A stretch of 64,000 bases of DNA from Nereocystis luetkeana (GCA_031213475.1 JARUPZ010000015.1:9700528-9764527), one strand, 5' to 3'. Positions 1 through 10,829 are shown, counted from the stretch's first letter. The notes: generated from the letters alone by a model not told the origin. Numbers and translations: made by a program.

Positions 1-14
1 CCAAGCAGTGTGTC

Positions 15-72
15 TACGGGACGTTAGCGCAGTTCGTAAAGTGTTGGGCCTGAGAGTCGGGTTCCCCTCCAA
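15..72 (+). other. tRNA-like decayed segment
   Basis: TTAGCGCAGTTCG (24-36) resembles box A and GGGTTCCCCTCC (59-70) resembles box B at a tRNA-like spacing, with CCTGAGAGTC between. No good cloverleaf forms. It is probably an old SINE head or tRNA pseudogene. It recurs at 26782-26839 and 56373-56430. Confidence 0.3.
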
Positions 73-79
73 GGTAGAA

Positions 80-726
80 TCGAGTCGGACATAATTAGAG
101 GTACTACAGGAAGCACTATATGCATAAACACCGATCTGCAGGGGTTCGTCATCAAGTTTGAGGGACACTTCAAATGAGCCTCTCCTTCACATAGCTCTTT
201 AGGAATGCCTTATGTTCGATTCGATTCCCCCCCCTCCCCCCGCCGATCTTTGTTTTGTTTTTTTCGATAACCCCCCCCCCCCCCTTCACCTGTATTTTTA
301 TTTCGATTCGTTACACCCCCCCCCCTATTTCATATAGGTTGGGTTGGCGTCGGTTGGCAACGACACTGTGAAACATGCCGCTCACTACGTGAGCTGGACA
401 ACCAGGGTACTGTTCTTTTTTTTTTTTGCTTTTTTGTGTGCGGTGAGGCCCACCTGTGTTGCACTGCCCGCATAGCGCAAAAAAAAAAGAAGCCGACTAC
501 CAAGACTCTGTTTGTTTTCTTTACACGACGTTTACATGAACGTGTTTTTCATTTCTATCAATTGTCTTCTTTTCTCCCTCCAGATCGGAACTCAGATCAT
601 TGGTCACATAGCAGGTCCTCCTATTAATAGGCCGTTCCCACTACGTCGTACGGTTTGTGCCGTCATTTTTACAGTGACTAGACTCACTTATTTTTTCCCT
701 CGTCGACACACGTCGGACTACGCCTA
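80..726. other. No gene seen
   Basis: Contains poly-C runs at about 225-325, a T run at 415-430 and an A run at 480-490. The short frames are not supported. Unit 2 lacks about 150 bases of the C-run part (junction near 27005); unit 3 keeps it. Confidence 0.5.
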
Positions 727-785
727 ACGGCCATGCATGAGATCGAGTACATCTCTCCTATCGAGTACACCCCTACCCCTGTTCA
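727..785 (-). repeat. Header of repeat X alone, reversed
   Basis: Reading the minus strand, GGGGTGTACTCGATAGG and then TACTCGATCTCATGCATGGC match the start of repeat X, but its body is absent. Similar header-only pieces lie at about 2705-2745 and 23508-23545, each next to a G run. Copies of this one: 27349-27407 and 57080-57138. Confidence 0.45.
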
Positions 786-1569
786 GTTCGATACCCCCAC
801 CCCCTGCCTACTGTATACGTCCGATTATGAATCAATTTGTGACGCACCTCTGATTATTCCCATCTTTTTCCCAGAATTTTCTCGGACTTACGTTTTTGAT
901 TCGATACCCCCCCCCTACCTTTGACTCTGTCCCGGTTCAGTACCCTCCCACCCCCCTTATTTTGATATTCTATATAGGAGACACACGGTGGTCACTGAAG
1001 GCGAAGCAAGACGGGGGTAAGATAAGCAAAGCAAAGCGTGTTTTATGTAGTACATGGAAAACACGGAATGAGCGCCCCAAATGCTGGAGGTATCTCTATT
1101 AGGAGTAAGTAGGAACGGTGCACCGGTCTGGAAAGGAATGCGCGATCAATGGGCAATATGGCCAAGGCAAGCAACAAATGAGTGCCCCTCCCTCCAGTCT
1201 ACCTCTGGTTGTGTCGCCTCCCTCCCCTACTGTACCTACAGTGCGTCTCTGTATTTTTAGAGTCGATACCCCGCCCGCTCTTTCTCTCATTTTCTCCCCC
1301 ACCTCTGTTGTTTTTTCGATTCGCTCGGGCCAGACCTTCCCCCTTGATGATGATCACGCCGATTGGGTTCACTCTCAGGACAACTTCTCCCAATCCCAGG
1401 CACTGGAGGCCGTGGAAAACACTATTTTGGGCAACCGCAATATGTAGCTTAAAACTGGCAGCGGAAACTCGCGAGGCTCGGGCAGCGGTGCGAATGGAGC
1501 TTTGAATCGGGTCGCTCGGCCAGCCCGTTTCTTTTGCTCCCATCATTTGACAGAGGACCATTCAGACCG
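786..1569. other. No gene seen
   Basis: Pyrimidine-rich stretches and overlapping short frames of about 100 codons on both strands. The three units are too alike here to test coding by substitution pattern. Confidence 0.45.
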
Positions 1570-1865
1570 GGATCTAGGTGACGATCTAGATCGTGATCTC
1601 TGGTAACCTCTTTGAACGATGATGACGATGCAGACCGCGATCTAGATGACGATCTAGGTCGCGATATCTGTTCATCTTTGGAACGACGATGACGATGCAG
1701 ACTGCGATCTTGATGACGATCTTGATGGCGATCTCTGGTCATGTTTCGAACGATTACGATCCAGACTGCGATCTAGATGACGATCTAGGTCGCGATCTCT
1801 AGCTGACGATCTAGATGACGATCTAGATCGCTCTCTAGATGACGGTTAAGATGACGATCTAAACC
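1570..1865. repeat. 67-bp minisatellite, about four copies (unit 1)
   Basis: The unit is built on GATGACGATCTAGATC and GACTGCGATCT blocks. Two neighbouring units of 67 bases start at AACGATGATGACGATGC and AACGACGATGACGATGC, with degenerate copies on both sides. The minus strand reads as an SR-like frame only because of the repeat. Other copies: 28192-28487 and 57923-58218. Confidence 0.75.
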
Positions 1866-1969
1866 GTCTTGGATCCTGTATCGGTGCGCGCGGCTCGGGC
1901 AGCGGCAGCGGGAACGAAGCCAGAACCGGCTACTTTTGCGGCTCATGGGGTGTTTGTTTTCGACTCTTG

Positions 1970-2345
1970 CCTGGGGGGTGGTGGTGGGGGTGGGGGTAGA
2001 ATGAGAGCGAGGTGGGGGCGGGGTGGGGTTGAGGGAGGGGGAGGGGCGGCGGCGCGGAGGGGGATATGGAGGACAGGGGATGAGATAGGTGTGGAGGAAG
2101 GGGGGGGAGGGAGAGAGGGAAAAGGAAGAGGGGGGGGGGTGGAATGCGGTGCGATAGGCGTGTGCGGCAGAAAAGGGTTTTGTTTGTTTGTTAGTCAGTT
2201 TGTTTGTTTGTTTTTTTTATCCTTCGACTCTGGGGGGTGTTGGACAGGTTGAGCGTGAGAAACAGAGGGGGTTTGGAAAGGGGAGGAGGGGGAGGGAAGG
2301 AGGGAAGGGGGGGTGAAGGAAAACGGTAGGATGGGAGAAGGAGGG
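1970..2345. repeat. G/A-rich purine tract
   Basis: Long runs of G and GGA with few pyrimidines, broken by a TTTG run at 2176-2215. It could form quadruplex or triplex structure. No coding frame is convincing. Unit copies: 28592-28970 and 58322-58700, with small length differences. Confidence 0.6.
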
Positions 2346-2880
2346 AGGGGGAGAGCAATAACATATATTTTGGAGGGGTCGAAAGAGGGAGGAAACAAGG
2401 ATGGAGAGATCGTTGTGGTGGACGTGTTTAGCCGAAGCATGCTGCTTGGAGAGAATGGGAAAGCGTGCTTGGCGACGTTACTCCTACTGTGTTTGGTAGA
2501 TTTTCCCACTCTATCGTTAGTATTACATCGTATGTCGCTCACGTACTGTAGTGTTGTCTCCCTCGGGTTGGGCGCAGTACTTAAATGTGTTTCTTGAAGT
2601 GTGCCTCCTATCATCGGGAGCAATCGTTAACGGGTTTAAGGCTGTGAGGAGAGGGGGAAATATGTGTTGACTACTTTCACGCGGATGAGGAGAGGGAGGT
2701 GGGGGGGCGGGTACTCGATATCATGCATGGCCGTAGCCGCACGTGGCGGCGGGGGGGGGTATGTGTTTTCATGGCTACAGTAGACGACAGTGATGATGAT
2801 GGCGGGGGTCATGGTAGGTGTTGCCATTGCTTGTGTTAGGCACCTGATGCATTAGCATGCCCTATTCACCGTCACCACCC

Positions 2881-3040
2881 CTACAGGCTGCTACTGACGG
2901 CTACAGACTGCTACAGGCTGCTACAGACTGCTACAGACTGCTACAGGCTGCTACTGACTGCTAAAGACTGCTACAGACTGCTACAGACTGCTACAGGCTG
3001 CTACAGACTGCTACAGACAGCTACAGACTGCTACAGACGG
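2881..3040. repeat. 10-bp minisatellite CTACAGACTG (unit 1)
   Basis: About 16 copies of CTACAGACTG with variants CTACAGGCTG, CTACTGACTG and CTAAAGACTG. There are no spacers, so it is not CRISPR-like. Units 1 and 2 share the variant order; unit 3 (59233-59392) has a different order, showing repeat turnover. Confidence 0.85.
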
Positions 3041-3235
3041 TGCTTCGTATATAGACTGCGGCAGCATAGAGGCCCGCCGTTACTCAGATGGTGAAATGCT
3101 GGGTCTGTACGAGTATCTAGCCTTGGGGGTCGAGAGTGTGGTGGTGTGGCAGTCATGACTGGTGAGTATAGAAATGTCAATCGATCCCATGATGTTGATA
3201 TTCATACTGTGGCTGTGACAGTCCATCATGATGTT

Positions 3236-3306
3236 GATAGCGATTCAGTCGATCATGATTTTGTTGATAGCGATTCAGTCGATCATGATTTTGTTGATAG
3301 CGATAT
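3236..3306. repeat. 30-bp direct repeat, 2.3 copies
   Basis: The unit GATAGCGATTCAGTCGATCA followed by TGATTTTGTT occurs twice exactly and then partly. Unit copies: 29857-29927 and 59589-59659. Confidence 0.7.
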
Positions 3307-3309
3307 CGA

Positions 3310-5389
3310 TAGTTGTGGTGACATTGAGTAGTGAGCATGGCGTAAATGGTGTGAAGTGCTGTAGAAGGTGCTTGTTTGGCGTTGTGTCCTGGTGTGGGTT
3401 TTTCCAACGTGTTGGCAGGATAGAGCTGTGTCGGTTGAAAAACATGATCCCGGCACACTACTATTAATAATAGTGGCCATGAAGCATGCGTACCTTTTAA
3501 GAACGCTAGACTACGATCAGCACCAAGAGACATGTAGAGTAGACGTGTAGAGTAGAGGGTAGAGCTGTGAGTCGGCACGATTTATCTCACCAACTGGTTG
3601 TTCGTCGGACTAATAGTTACCAGGTATTAATAGTCGTTTCCCTGAGGTGCCAACTATCCGACTTGATGGATTTCCATACCTGTGGGAAGGGTTGCTGAAT
3701 GCGGGATTACTGTGTCATGTGTTTGGCGGGGGGGTCTCTCTGCCGGGCAGGGCTGATTTGTTGACTTAAATCGGCTAGTCGGCTCGCGACCAGCTGGCGT
3801 AACCAAGCCAAGGTCAGCCGACTTGTCCCCTACAGCTACTGTAGTTAGTTGGCTAACGGCACCTACCGATTAGCTACTAGTCGTGAGATCCTGGCCACTC
3901 ACACCTCTGGTAGAGGGGCTTTAATGTTTGTCCTTTTGGCAGATAACGGGATACCTGGACAGAAAACGGTGTCTCCCAGTGTTGAGCCTTGAGCTGGGGT
4001 TCTACCATTACGTGGCGGTAAAACCACCGGTGTACCGTTTTATGGCGACTGTGGCGGGTTGTGGGTGCGTCTGTTCTCTTCGCCGGTACAAGACCCCAGG
4101 GTGTGTGAGATAGGGCCAACAAGGAGAGCGAGGGATCCGGTGCGATAGGCTGACCTATGTTTTCGTGGGCAGTCGCGTGCTGTGCCGTTTGTGAAAATTG
4201 TTTTCTTGTTCGGCGGAGGTGATGTTGGTTCCTCCCGTTTATCTCTCATGCTGCTTACTATTAATAATGTTGTGGCCTGTGGTCCCGACTGATGCCGTAG
4301 GCTATTAGACGTTTACCCAGTACCCGACCCGTGTGTCTTTTCGTGTTTTTGCTGTTCCAGTAGTTGACGTTGGTGGTGATACATCAGGTATAGGGTAGGG
4401 TGACACCGTAGGGTAGGCGAGTAGGTTCCGATACGAACGGCGTGTGTGTATTTATGTTTTGTGTGTATGATGTGTGTGCCGCGACTCGCCAGGTATTACC
4501 GTACAATCCGTTTGATGTGTTTGTGGATATGTTTTTTGTCTGTTTTTTCCGCTGGGTACCGAAGCGCTGTTCCTTTGTGTTACAGTTTTTTGTGTGGGAT
4601 GGGATGGCAGGGGATGGAGGGTGCTATATAGCATGGTATAGTCCGTGCAGTACAATATGTGCGTTATGTTTTCGGCTAAAATACGCCCGTTTCTAAAACT
4701 TTTGAAATATTCGTATGAGGACTTGAAAGGTGACACCACCACCTGACTGGGCCAGTCGTCATCACCAGGAATGAGGAACGAGGGGATCAAACACCCTGGT
4801 CAACCATGCATGTTTCTCCAACTCTAATACCAGCAATAATACTTCATGGGGTCAAAAACTGGCACTACAAGTATGGTTGTCGCACACGACAGATGGAAGA
4901 TTCAGCAAGTTTCCCAATTCCCATCATACACATGCGTGGTGTACGGACTGAAAAAACTAGACTACAGTTGTACGAGTCTGCTACTTCTTCGAATAATTCA
5001 GGTCCCAAAAAATGTTGAGTGGGCTCATCAGTTGCGAAGGCAGGTTATTAGCCGAAACATCGACTTTTCGGGTGTTTTTTTCAACATTTTTAGTCTTGCA
5101 GTATTCAGTTGTCGAGAGCGCCTTGCAGCGTGGGTATAGGCACAATTCGATGCGAGTCGACGAGGGAAGAAAAGGCTGAAATCTTCTCGCGATAAAAATG
5201 AAGGCACGTACCGTAGCGGGAAGGGGGGAGAAGAGCTTGCTATGTGACCCCGGATCTGAGTTACGAGTTGGAAGAGGAGAGAGAAGAAGATGTGCGAAGA
5301 TAATTAATGGGATGAGCAAAAAAAAGAATAAAATAAAAAAGTGGTTTCACGGCTGAATCAAGCCCCCTCTACGATAGTAGTAGTTATGA
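3310..5389. other. No gene seen; unit 2 counterpart partly replaced
   Basis: Holds several TATTAATA palindromes (3463, 3630, 4258), a TACCAGGTA at 3628, and an inverted repeat AGTCGGCT/AGCCGACT around 3777-3823. The region at 4209-4470 corresponds to the diverged patch of unit 2. Confidence 0.45.
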
Positions 5390-6321
5390 GTGATCAATGT
5401 TGAAGATCATGCTGCACATGTCGGATGGCAAGGGAAATAATAGTAAGTAGGAGTAGTAATATTACTATGACTAGTGTTATTTGGAGTCTGCCTCATTTCA
5501 AGCGCGAGTGCAAGAAGCCAGACGTCTAACCCGCGTCCTATAATGAATTACACAGGCAGTACGTAGTACGAGATGCTACGGTCTAGGTTTTCGTGTGGGG
5601 CATCCCGTGGGATTGCCCATAGACATGGTACAGGTATGTACCAACTCTGGACGGCAATATAGGGACCATCTAACCTTGATATTAGTGACTAATCGTTTCT
5701 TCCTTTAAAATCTAGAGTAGTAGTGGGGTATTTTGGTCAACGGGGCATTCCATGCTTTGCCGTCCTACATGGCCTGAAACGCCTCTCTCTTCAAAATACT
5801 GAATAGCTGAGTGTACCAGTACTGCAGCAATAGTACAGCTTCAGTACACTTTATACTAATAAACAGTTACAGCTGGCTCAGGCTAGACTGGTCGGTTTCT
5901 TACCCATGATAGGGTCCTTTCTTTCTAACGTATTACGCAAAAAACTTGAAAATCACAGCTGCTGCCGAAAATCGTTTGTTTTCCTTCTGATTTTCATAGA
6001 ACGTTTCGAGCTCGTTCAATCAAGCCTATCACCGTAAATTTTGTCCACCGCCACCGATGCCGATCGCAATATTTACCATTCACGTCCGTAGTAGGTGGTG
6101 TCATACTGGCCGCCTTGAGCAGCGGAAGAGAGAGTCAAGACCACAGATTTCTCATAGAAATCCCTAGAGCTGGCGCTAGAAATTGCCCTGAGCAACCACG
6201 GGCCTTGAAAAATGACCAGAAACAGCAGGCGTTTCCGTAGGACAAAAACCTTACCACTGGTATATATTATTATTTCTCTTGCCATCCGACAATGTGCAGC
6301 ATGATCTTCAACACGGATCAC
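5390..6321. mobile_element. 932-bp element with ~55-bp terminal inverted repeats (unit 1)
   Basis: The left end reads GTGATCAATGTTGAAGATCA and on to about 5443. The right end, reversed, reads GTGATCCGTGTTGAAGATCA and on, from 6321 back to about 6266, sharing GGATGGCAAG and an AATAATA end. Inside there is no ORF worth calling. It is likely a non-autonomous DNA transposon. I cannot see a clear target-site duplication. Partial end copies lie at 6527-6556 and 19408-19465. Confidence 0.6.
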
Positions 6322-6639
6322 TTTTTTGGGGGGGGGGGGGGGCTAACCGGTTCTAGGTACTCCAAAGCATATCTGCAAAAACAATCGCGCAAATATTCAA
6401 AGGCCTGACTCCGTAGGATGAATATCAAGTTGCATTCCAGGCCAGAGGCTTATTAAATACTGAAACAAAGTAATTACAAGGCAGCTTACTGGTGCCCTTT
6501 TTGCACTTCTACTATTAATATTTTGCTTGCCATCCGACAATGTGCAGTGTTGTTCTAATAGACGACTGACAGAAAGTGAAGAACTCTCCAGAAAAAAAGC
6601 GCGGCAGTATCCTACGACTATTATCATAGAGAAATATGT

Positions 6640-7022
6640 ACAAGTTCTGTTTTGTGGATACAAATCTACGCCCCAGAAATAGTAGATAGTACGCTGAGTA
6701 GATATGCAATGCCATGTCATCATGCTGGATACGATAGACACGATAAGTATACACATCCTATGAAGGAGAGAAAACAAAAAACGAGAAATGAAAATAAAAC
6801 AGAAACCAAAAAGAAACCAAACCGAAAGAAGAGAAAAAATAAGCTAAAAAAGGGAAAACTGCTGTGCCTGCACGCAGGGGAGGGGGTAGAACGAGCTAAT
6901 GAAACAGCACCAACCACTGCATCGAGACAGAGAAGAGAGATTAGAACACAGAGAGCAAGGCTAAGACGAAAACCAAGGGAAAAAACGAAATACCATGGTA
7001 ACTGTCAAACCGAAGCACAACG
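6640..7022 (-). mobile_element. Old LINE 3'-region relic
   Basis: The segment aligns at low identity with 33880-34200 of the unit 2 LINE: shared blocks are TACAAGTTCTGT.. ACGCC, GCAATGCCATGTCATCATG, then the A-rich part and the ACGAGCT block. It lacks the terminal TG side as a clean end. It is much more diverged than the private insertions, so it predates the array. In unit 2 (about 33402-33795) the young LINE landed at its edge. Confidence 0.65.
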
Positions 7023-7083
7023 TCGACGTGTAGAAAGAACAGACACAAACAACGGGGCGATAAGGCACAGTATTTCTGTGGCG

Positions 7084-7190
7084 TAGGTTTTGCTACCACA
7101 GAACTTGTATCTCTCTAGGATTGAAGACTCGGCACGGACACTGGTTGTGCTGGATGTCGACGGGTAGAAGGGACGGTCGAACGTGAAGAA
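7084..7190 (+). mobile_element. LINE 3'-terminal relic
   Basis: Plus-strand match to the LINE's last 105 bases: CACAGAACTTGTATCTCT, GGTTGTGCTGGATGTCGACG and a GAAGAACACACACA end. Unit 2 copy: about 36657-36763. Confidence 0.75.
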
Positions 7191-8455
7191 CACACACAGC
7201 AGAGTAGACAGCGCTGCGCACCCGCCACGGGTGGTGCCCAAGGGAAGGGGGGGGAAAGGGGGCTACAGGGGAGAAGTGGAAGGAAACCCGACCACGTGAA
7301 TGCGGGGAGGGGCAACGGGAGGGGGGGGTGTACTCGGAGGGAGATATGTGTGTGCTCGATCTCATGCATGGCCGTAGTCGTATGACCATACACCCTCGCA
7401 TCCCTACAATGCCGGGACGGAGCATGTCATGCCGGGACGCAGCAGGTGATGCCGGGACGGAGCATGTCGGGTTTTCCCCTCATTGCTTGCACCAAGCGCG
7501 AAGCGCCGTGTGAGGTGTCTGGCGAGTCGCATAAAAGGTGAGCTGCAGTGCACCCTACTAAGAATCGTTTGTGAGGCGGACTTGCATATGGATGACGCTA
7601 GCTTCAATGAGGTGATTTAGTTTCCGGTGTACTGGTTATTGCCCCTTCCAGAGACAGTAATGAATGATGGGAGTACTATGTAACTGCCTCTTGGGTCGGG
7701 GGGGGGGGCAGGAGGGGTATGTATAGAAGGGAAACCGCAGTGGACGAAAGTAGGAAGGAGGCGGCAGACAGAGTAGTAGCAAGGTACCAGAGAGGCCGAC
7801 CATTAATAACATGTCTATCAGGCATGCTACTATTAATACTTGTGCCGCCAACTACGAAATAACTGCTGCGGCTCGTTTTAACGTGGTCTTTTCTTGTCCT
7901 ATTTTTATTTTGCGCTTGGCCTTCGGTGATTTTCATGTTTCATTGCTTCATCTCTTTTTTTGCTCCCTCGGTCCTGCACCTGATGAAAGGAGAGTCGTGC
8001 GGCGTGAGGGGTAGGTGACGAGCCGTATTGTTTGCTCGTTTCGTAACGTCTGGCGCATCCTCTCCCGTGGCGGGGCATAGTTGACGAGCGCAGGACGGAG
8101 ACGGCAGACAGGCCTGGTAGCAAGGTACTAGACCATACCAGGTAACTATTACTGATAAATTAAGGAGAATCTGTCTATGGCTGTGCTCCTTGTAACATAA
8201 ACTGCTGTGGCTTCCTGGAGGGTGCTTTGTGCTTCGGGTTATTGCCTATCAGTTCCTTAGGATGGATGTTTGTCTTGCTCTGTTATTTTTTTGTTGTAGT
8301 GGTGCTGCTTCTTCAGCTCGTTGTTTTCAAGTGTCTGCCACATCTCCTGAGGGGAGGTACGACAGTTTTTCCTTTCATTTTTCCATTTCTCTTTCGATTT
8401 GTGTCCTTGTCGTCTGGGTTGTTTTTCTTGTACATTACCTGGTATAACAGAAATA
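7191..8455 (+). mobile_element. Old plus-strand LINE relic split by repeat X
   Basis: Positions 7191-7326 match the RT frame's C-terminal coding end (block GTAGACAGCGCTGCGCAC.. GGTGCCCAAGGG). Positions 7703-7795 match the following stretch (GACGAAAGTAGGAAGGAGG), and 7870-8440 match the LINE's 3' region (block GGCATAGTTGACGAGCGCAG near 8078). The order is collinear with the intact LINE, with about 375 bases of repeat X inserted at a G run. The coding part is decayed. Unit 2 copy: about 36764-38022. Confidence 0.7.
7327..7702 (+). mobile_element. Repeat X, copy inside the LINE relic
   Basis: A ~375-base block bounded by G runs on both sides and interrupting the LINE relic, so it is mobile or was. 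It starts GTGTACTCGGAGGG, contains CTCGATCTCATGCATGGCCG and a triplicated GATGCCGGGACGGAGCATGT unit, then GCGCGAAGCGCCG and CAGAGACAGTAATGAATG near the end. The second full copy is at 12045-12356. Unit 2 copy: about 36900-37275. Confidence 0.6.
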
Positions 8456-8530
8456 TGTAGTAGCAGTAGTGGTATTAATAGTAGTAGTAGGAGTAGTAGT
8501 AGTAGTAGTAGTAGTATTAAATAGTACCAG
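8456..8530. repeat. TAG/AGT microsatellite
   Basis: An imperfect (AGT)n run of about 70 bases, followed at 8536-8582 by CAG/CTG trinucleotides that form a hairpin (AGCAGCAG.. CTGCTGCT). Unit 2 copy: 38024-38150, with different repeat numbers. Confidence 0.75.
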
Positions 8531-9581
8531 GTATAGTAGTACAGCAGCAGTATAGCTGCTGCTACTACTGCTACTACTGCTGCTGTGTTGTCATGCTGCC
8601 ACACACAACATCAGCAACACGAGCCTAATATGGCGCTGGCCTGCCCCCTACGGGCCATCACATCATGCACGCTGTGGGTAAGGGGCAATGATTGGCGGGA
8701 ACCAATAATATGATTCCTGATTGATCGAACGCAGTATTTTGTTTTACGTACGTACGTGTACCTTTTTTTACGATACCTTTCTCGTTTGCTTCCAAGCTGT
8801 CGTCCAGGAGGTATACGGGGTGTACCCTATCTGTTGGTCTCGATGTGCAGCTATTTTGTTGTGATGAAGGACGAGAACACCCGAAAGCACTTCCCGGCGA
8901 GGGTACTCTGCATGAGTCGAATGAAGTAGGGTGTTCGACGAGACGCCCTCTCGCATGACCCACACGGGCAGAGGCCCGTCTGTTCTCGTGCCGGAGGCGG
9001 AAAACACATCAGCGCGAGAGATTTTTGCAGGTGATCATTTAGTCCAACGGCCGTATGATACGAGTAAAAGGTCCTCGCGTGTTCCTTGCTCTGTGCGTGC
9101 TTCGCATTGCAGCAAGGCCGCGCGTCTGATGTCGATTGCATTTATTCGCTTTCTATCGCACGCGTAGGTGTAGTGTCCAGCCGGCGATTCTCCTCTTTCC
9201 TACTGACGTGCGCGGCAAGGGTGTACAGGTGCAGTCGCCACATGCCGCGGGTTTCCACGAAACAGAATACGGCAAGCGATTCAAACCTGTCCGGACGAAA
9301 AAACACACCACAAATTGAAAAATCGACGGACAAGTGGATTCGAATCGCCACCACCAGATAGATCAGGATAGATGATAGATCAGGGGTCAGGATCGGGGTT
9401 GATTGGAAAGAGTTGGGTTGCGTCCATCTATCTGGTCGCAGTGCACTTGGTGCATTCATTCGCGCCGGGCCCGTCACGTCTGAAAGATACGGCGCAAGAC
9501 ACACACAACAGCAGGGGTACACAGCATACCTCTATCTCTGGCAAAATTCGCTCCTCCTACGTATGAGTACGATATACGATA

Positions 9582-9590
9582 TACCAGGTA
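9582..9590. repeat. TACCAGGTA site absent from unit 2
   Basis: Unit 1 reads CGATATACCAGGTATAACG where unit 2 (39141-39152) reads CGATATATAACG. The difference is exactly 7 bases, one TA plus the core CCAGG. Confidence 0.7.
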
Positions 9591-9945
9591 TAACGCCATG
9601 ATGAGCAGGAGCGACCATTTTGATTTTGAGTTTGATTCCTGAAAACGCCGTGTGTGTGCTGTCGAGCCCAAAATGCTTTTGAACAGGATTCGGAGTTTTG
9701 CTTTTTTGCATGGCTTATCATATGAGAAAAAAAGCGCGGAATACTTCCGCCAATCAAACACCCGAAAACAGACGACAGATATGTACGATGCGGGTTCGAA
9801 CACTCTGCTGTCTGTTTTTTTTTTCACGTTTTTTGCCTGATACCCCGTTCTCTAGGTTCCGCGGAGAGATCCGCTCGAGTTACCGCTGTCAGTATTTCCC
9901 AGCCGTAATTTGTTCCAGGTTCGAATGAAAGATGAGCAAATCATG

Positions 9946-9990
9946 GGATGTGATATGATACGATACGATATGATAATATCATATGATACA
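9946..9990. repeat. TGATA-type microsatellite
   Basis: GATATGATACGATACGATAT and a short palindrome GATAATATCATATGATA. Unit 2 (39519-39582) is expanded by about 25 bases. Confidence 0.6.
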
Positions 9991-10202
9991 GTGTACATGA
10001 GATAGTGTGAGCACCACCACTCCAACTGCTGTTGTTGTGTGGTTTCTGTTGCCGCTTATCAATAGACGCACTCCCCGCCTTGGCAGCTTCTACTATTAAT
10101 ATTAATACCTGTACTTTGTCTACAAGCATCGACCCACGAATAATACCTGGTACCCGGTACAGCAGCAGCAGTAGTAGACTATTAATAAGTGGTCTCCCTC
10201 TA

Positions 10203-10375
10203 TAATGCCGGTTGGTTGAGTATGATAGTGCCGGCTGCCCGCTATAATGCCGGTGAATCGCTTGGCACATGTATATGATGGGGTTAACAAGCGTGGCAGT
10301 GTGTTATTAATAGTGCCGATTGCCACTACTACTGCTTTATAGTGCCGGTCGGTATTATTGTTGGCTGGCGCATAC
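10203..10375. repeat. Degenerate TATARTGCCGGT repeats
   Basis: TATAATGCCGGTTGG, GATAGTGCCGGCTG, TATAATGCCGGTGAA, AATAGTGCCGATTG and TATAGTGCCGGTCGG recur at uneven spacing. No function is evident. Unit 2 copy: about 39783-40063, with the MITE inserted within it. Confidence 0.5.
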
Positions 10376-10664
10376 CGGCGGCACCATAGAAGTACGACTA
10401 TTATTAATAATACTGCTGTAAGAAGAACGCATTGTAATGCTCACTTCCTGAGGGACGCTCAAATATACAAATACGAAAACAGATTTTTTAAGAAAATGCG
10501 ATCAGCGGCGAGAGCTACACTAAACCAAATCCTACCACTATACTATACTATACTGTACAACAATATATGCTCAGAGGGTCTGATAGAATACTCGATATTA
10601 ATGGTAATATTCAAAGCTGTAGTACTATTAATAATAGATACCAGGTATTGCTATGCTATGTGCG

Positions 10665-10820
10665 TGTTCTTCACAGTAAACCGTTTTTTCTACCCCGTCG
10701 ACATCCAGTACAACCAGTTTCGAGTTTCCTTCCACGCCTCTTGTTGCCCCCCCTGCCCCCATTCCCTTGGGCACTACTCACGCCGGGTGCCGGGCGCTTC
10801 CTACTCAGCTGCATGATATG
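10665..10820 (-). mobile_element. Internally deleted LINE 3'-end relic
   Basis: The terminal block (GTTCTTCACAGTAAACCG, then CGTCGACATCCAG) is followed directly by a match to the RT frame's C-terminal region (CCCTTGGGCAC.. GCCGGGTG), skipping the 890-base 3' region. This could be a short non-autonomous derivative rather than random decay. Unit 2 copy: about 40346-40504. Confidence 0.6.
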
Positions 10821-10829
10821 TACTCTGTG

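Larger units (their letters stand above)
8590..10202. other. No gene seen
   Basis: Several overlapping 70-120 codon frames on both strands have no recognisable product. TACCAGGTA sites and the TGATA microsatellite lie here. Confidence 0.45.

Noticed and set aside
15-72. Functional tRNA gene
   Set aside because: Box B is imperfect and the arms do not fold properly; treated as a decayed tRNA-like segment.
1118-1447. 109-codon plus-strand frame shared by all three units
   Set aside because: The units are too similar for conservation to mean anything, the composition is unremarkable and no splice or start context stands out.
1449-1742. Minus-strand SR-like protein of 97 codons
   Set aside because: The Arg/Asp/Ser pattern is a by-product of the 67-bp minisatellite and no splice context supports it.
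2881-3040. Possible CRISPR-like array
   Set aside because: Direct 10-base repeats with no spacers in eukaryotic DNA; a plain minisatellite.
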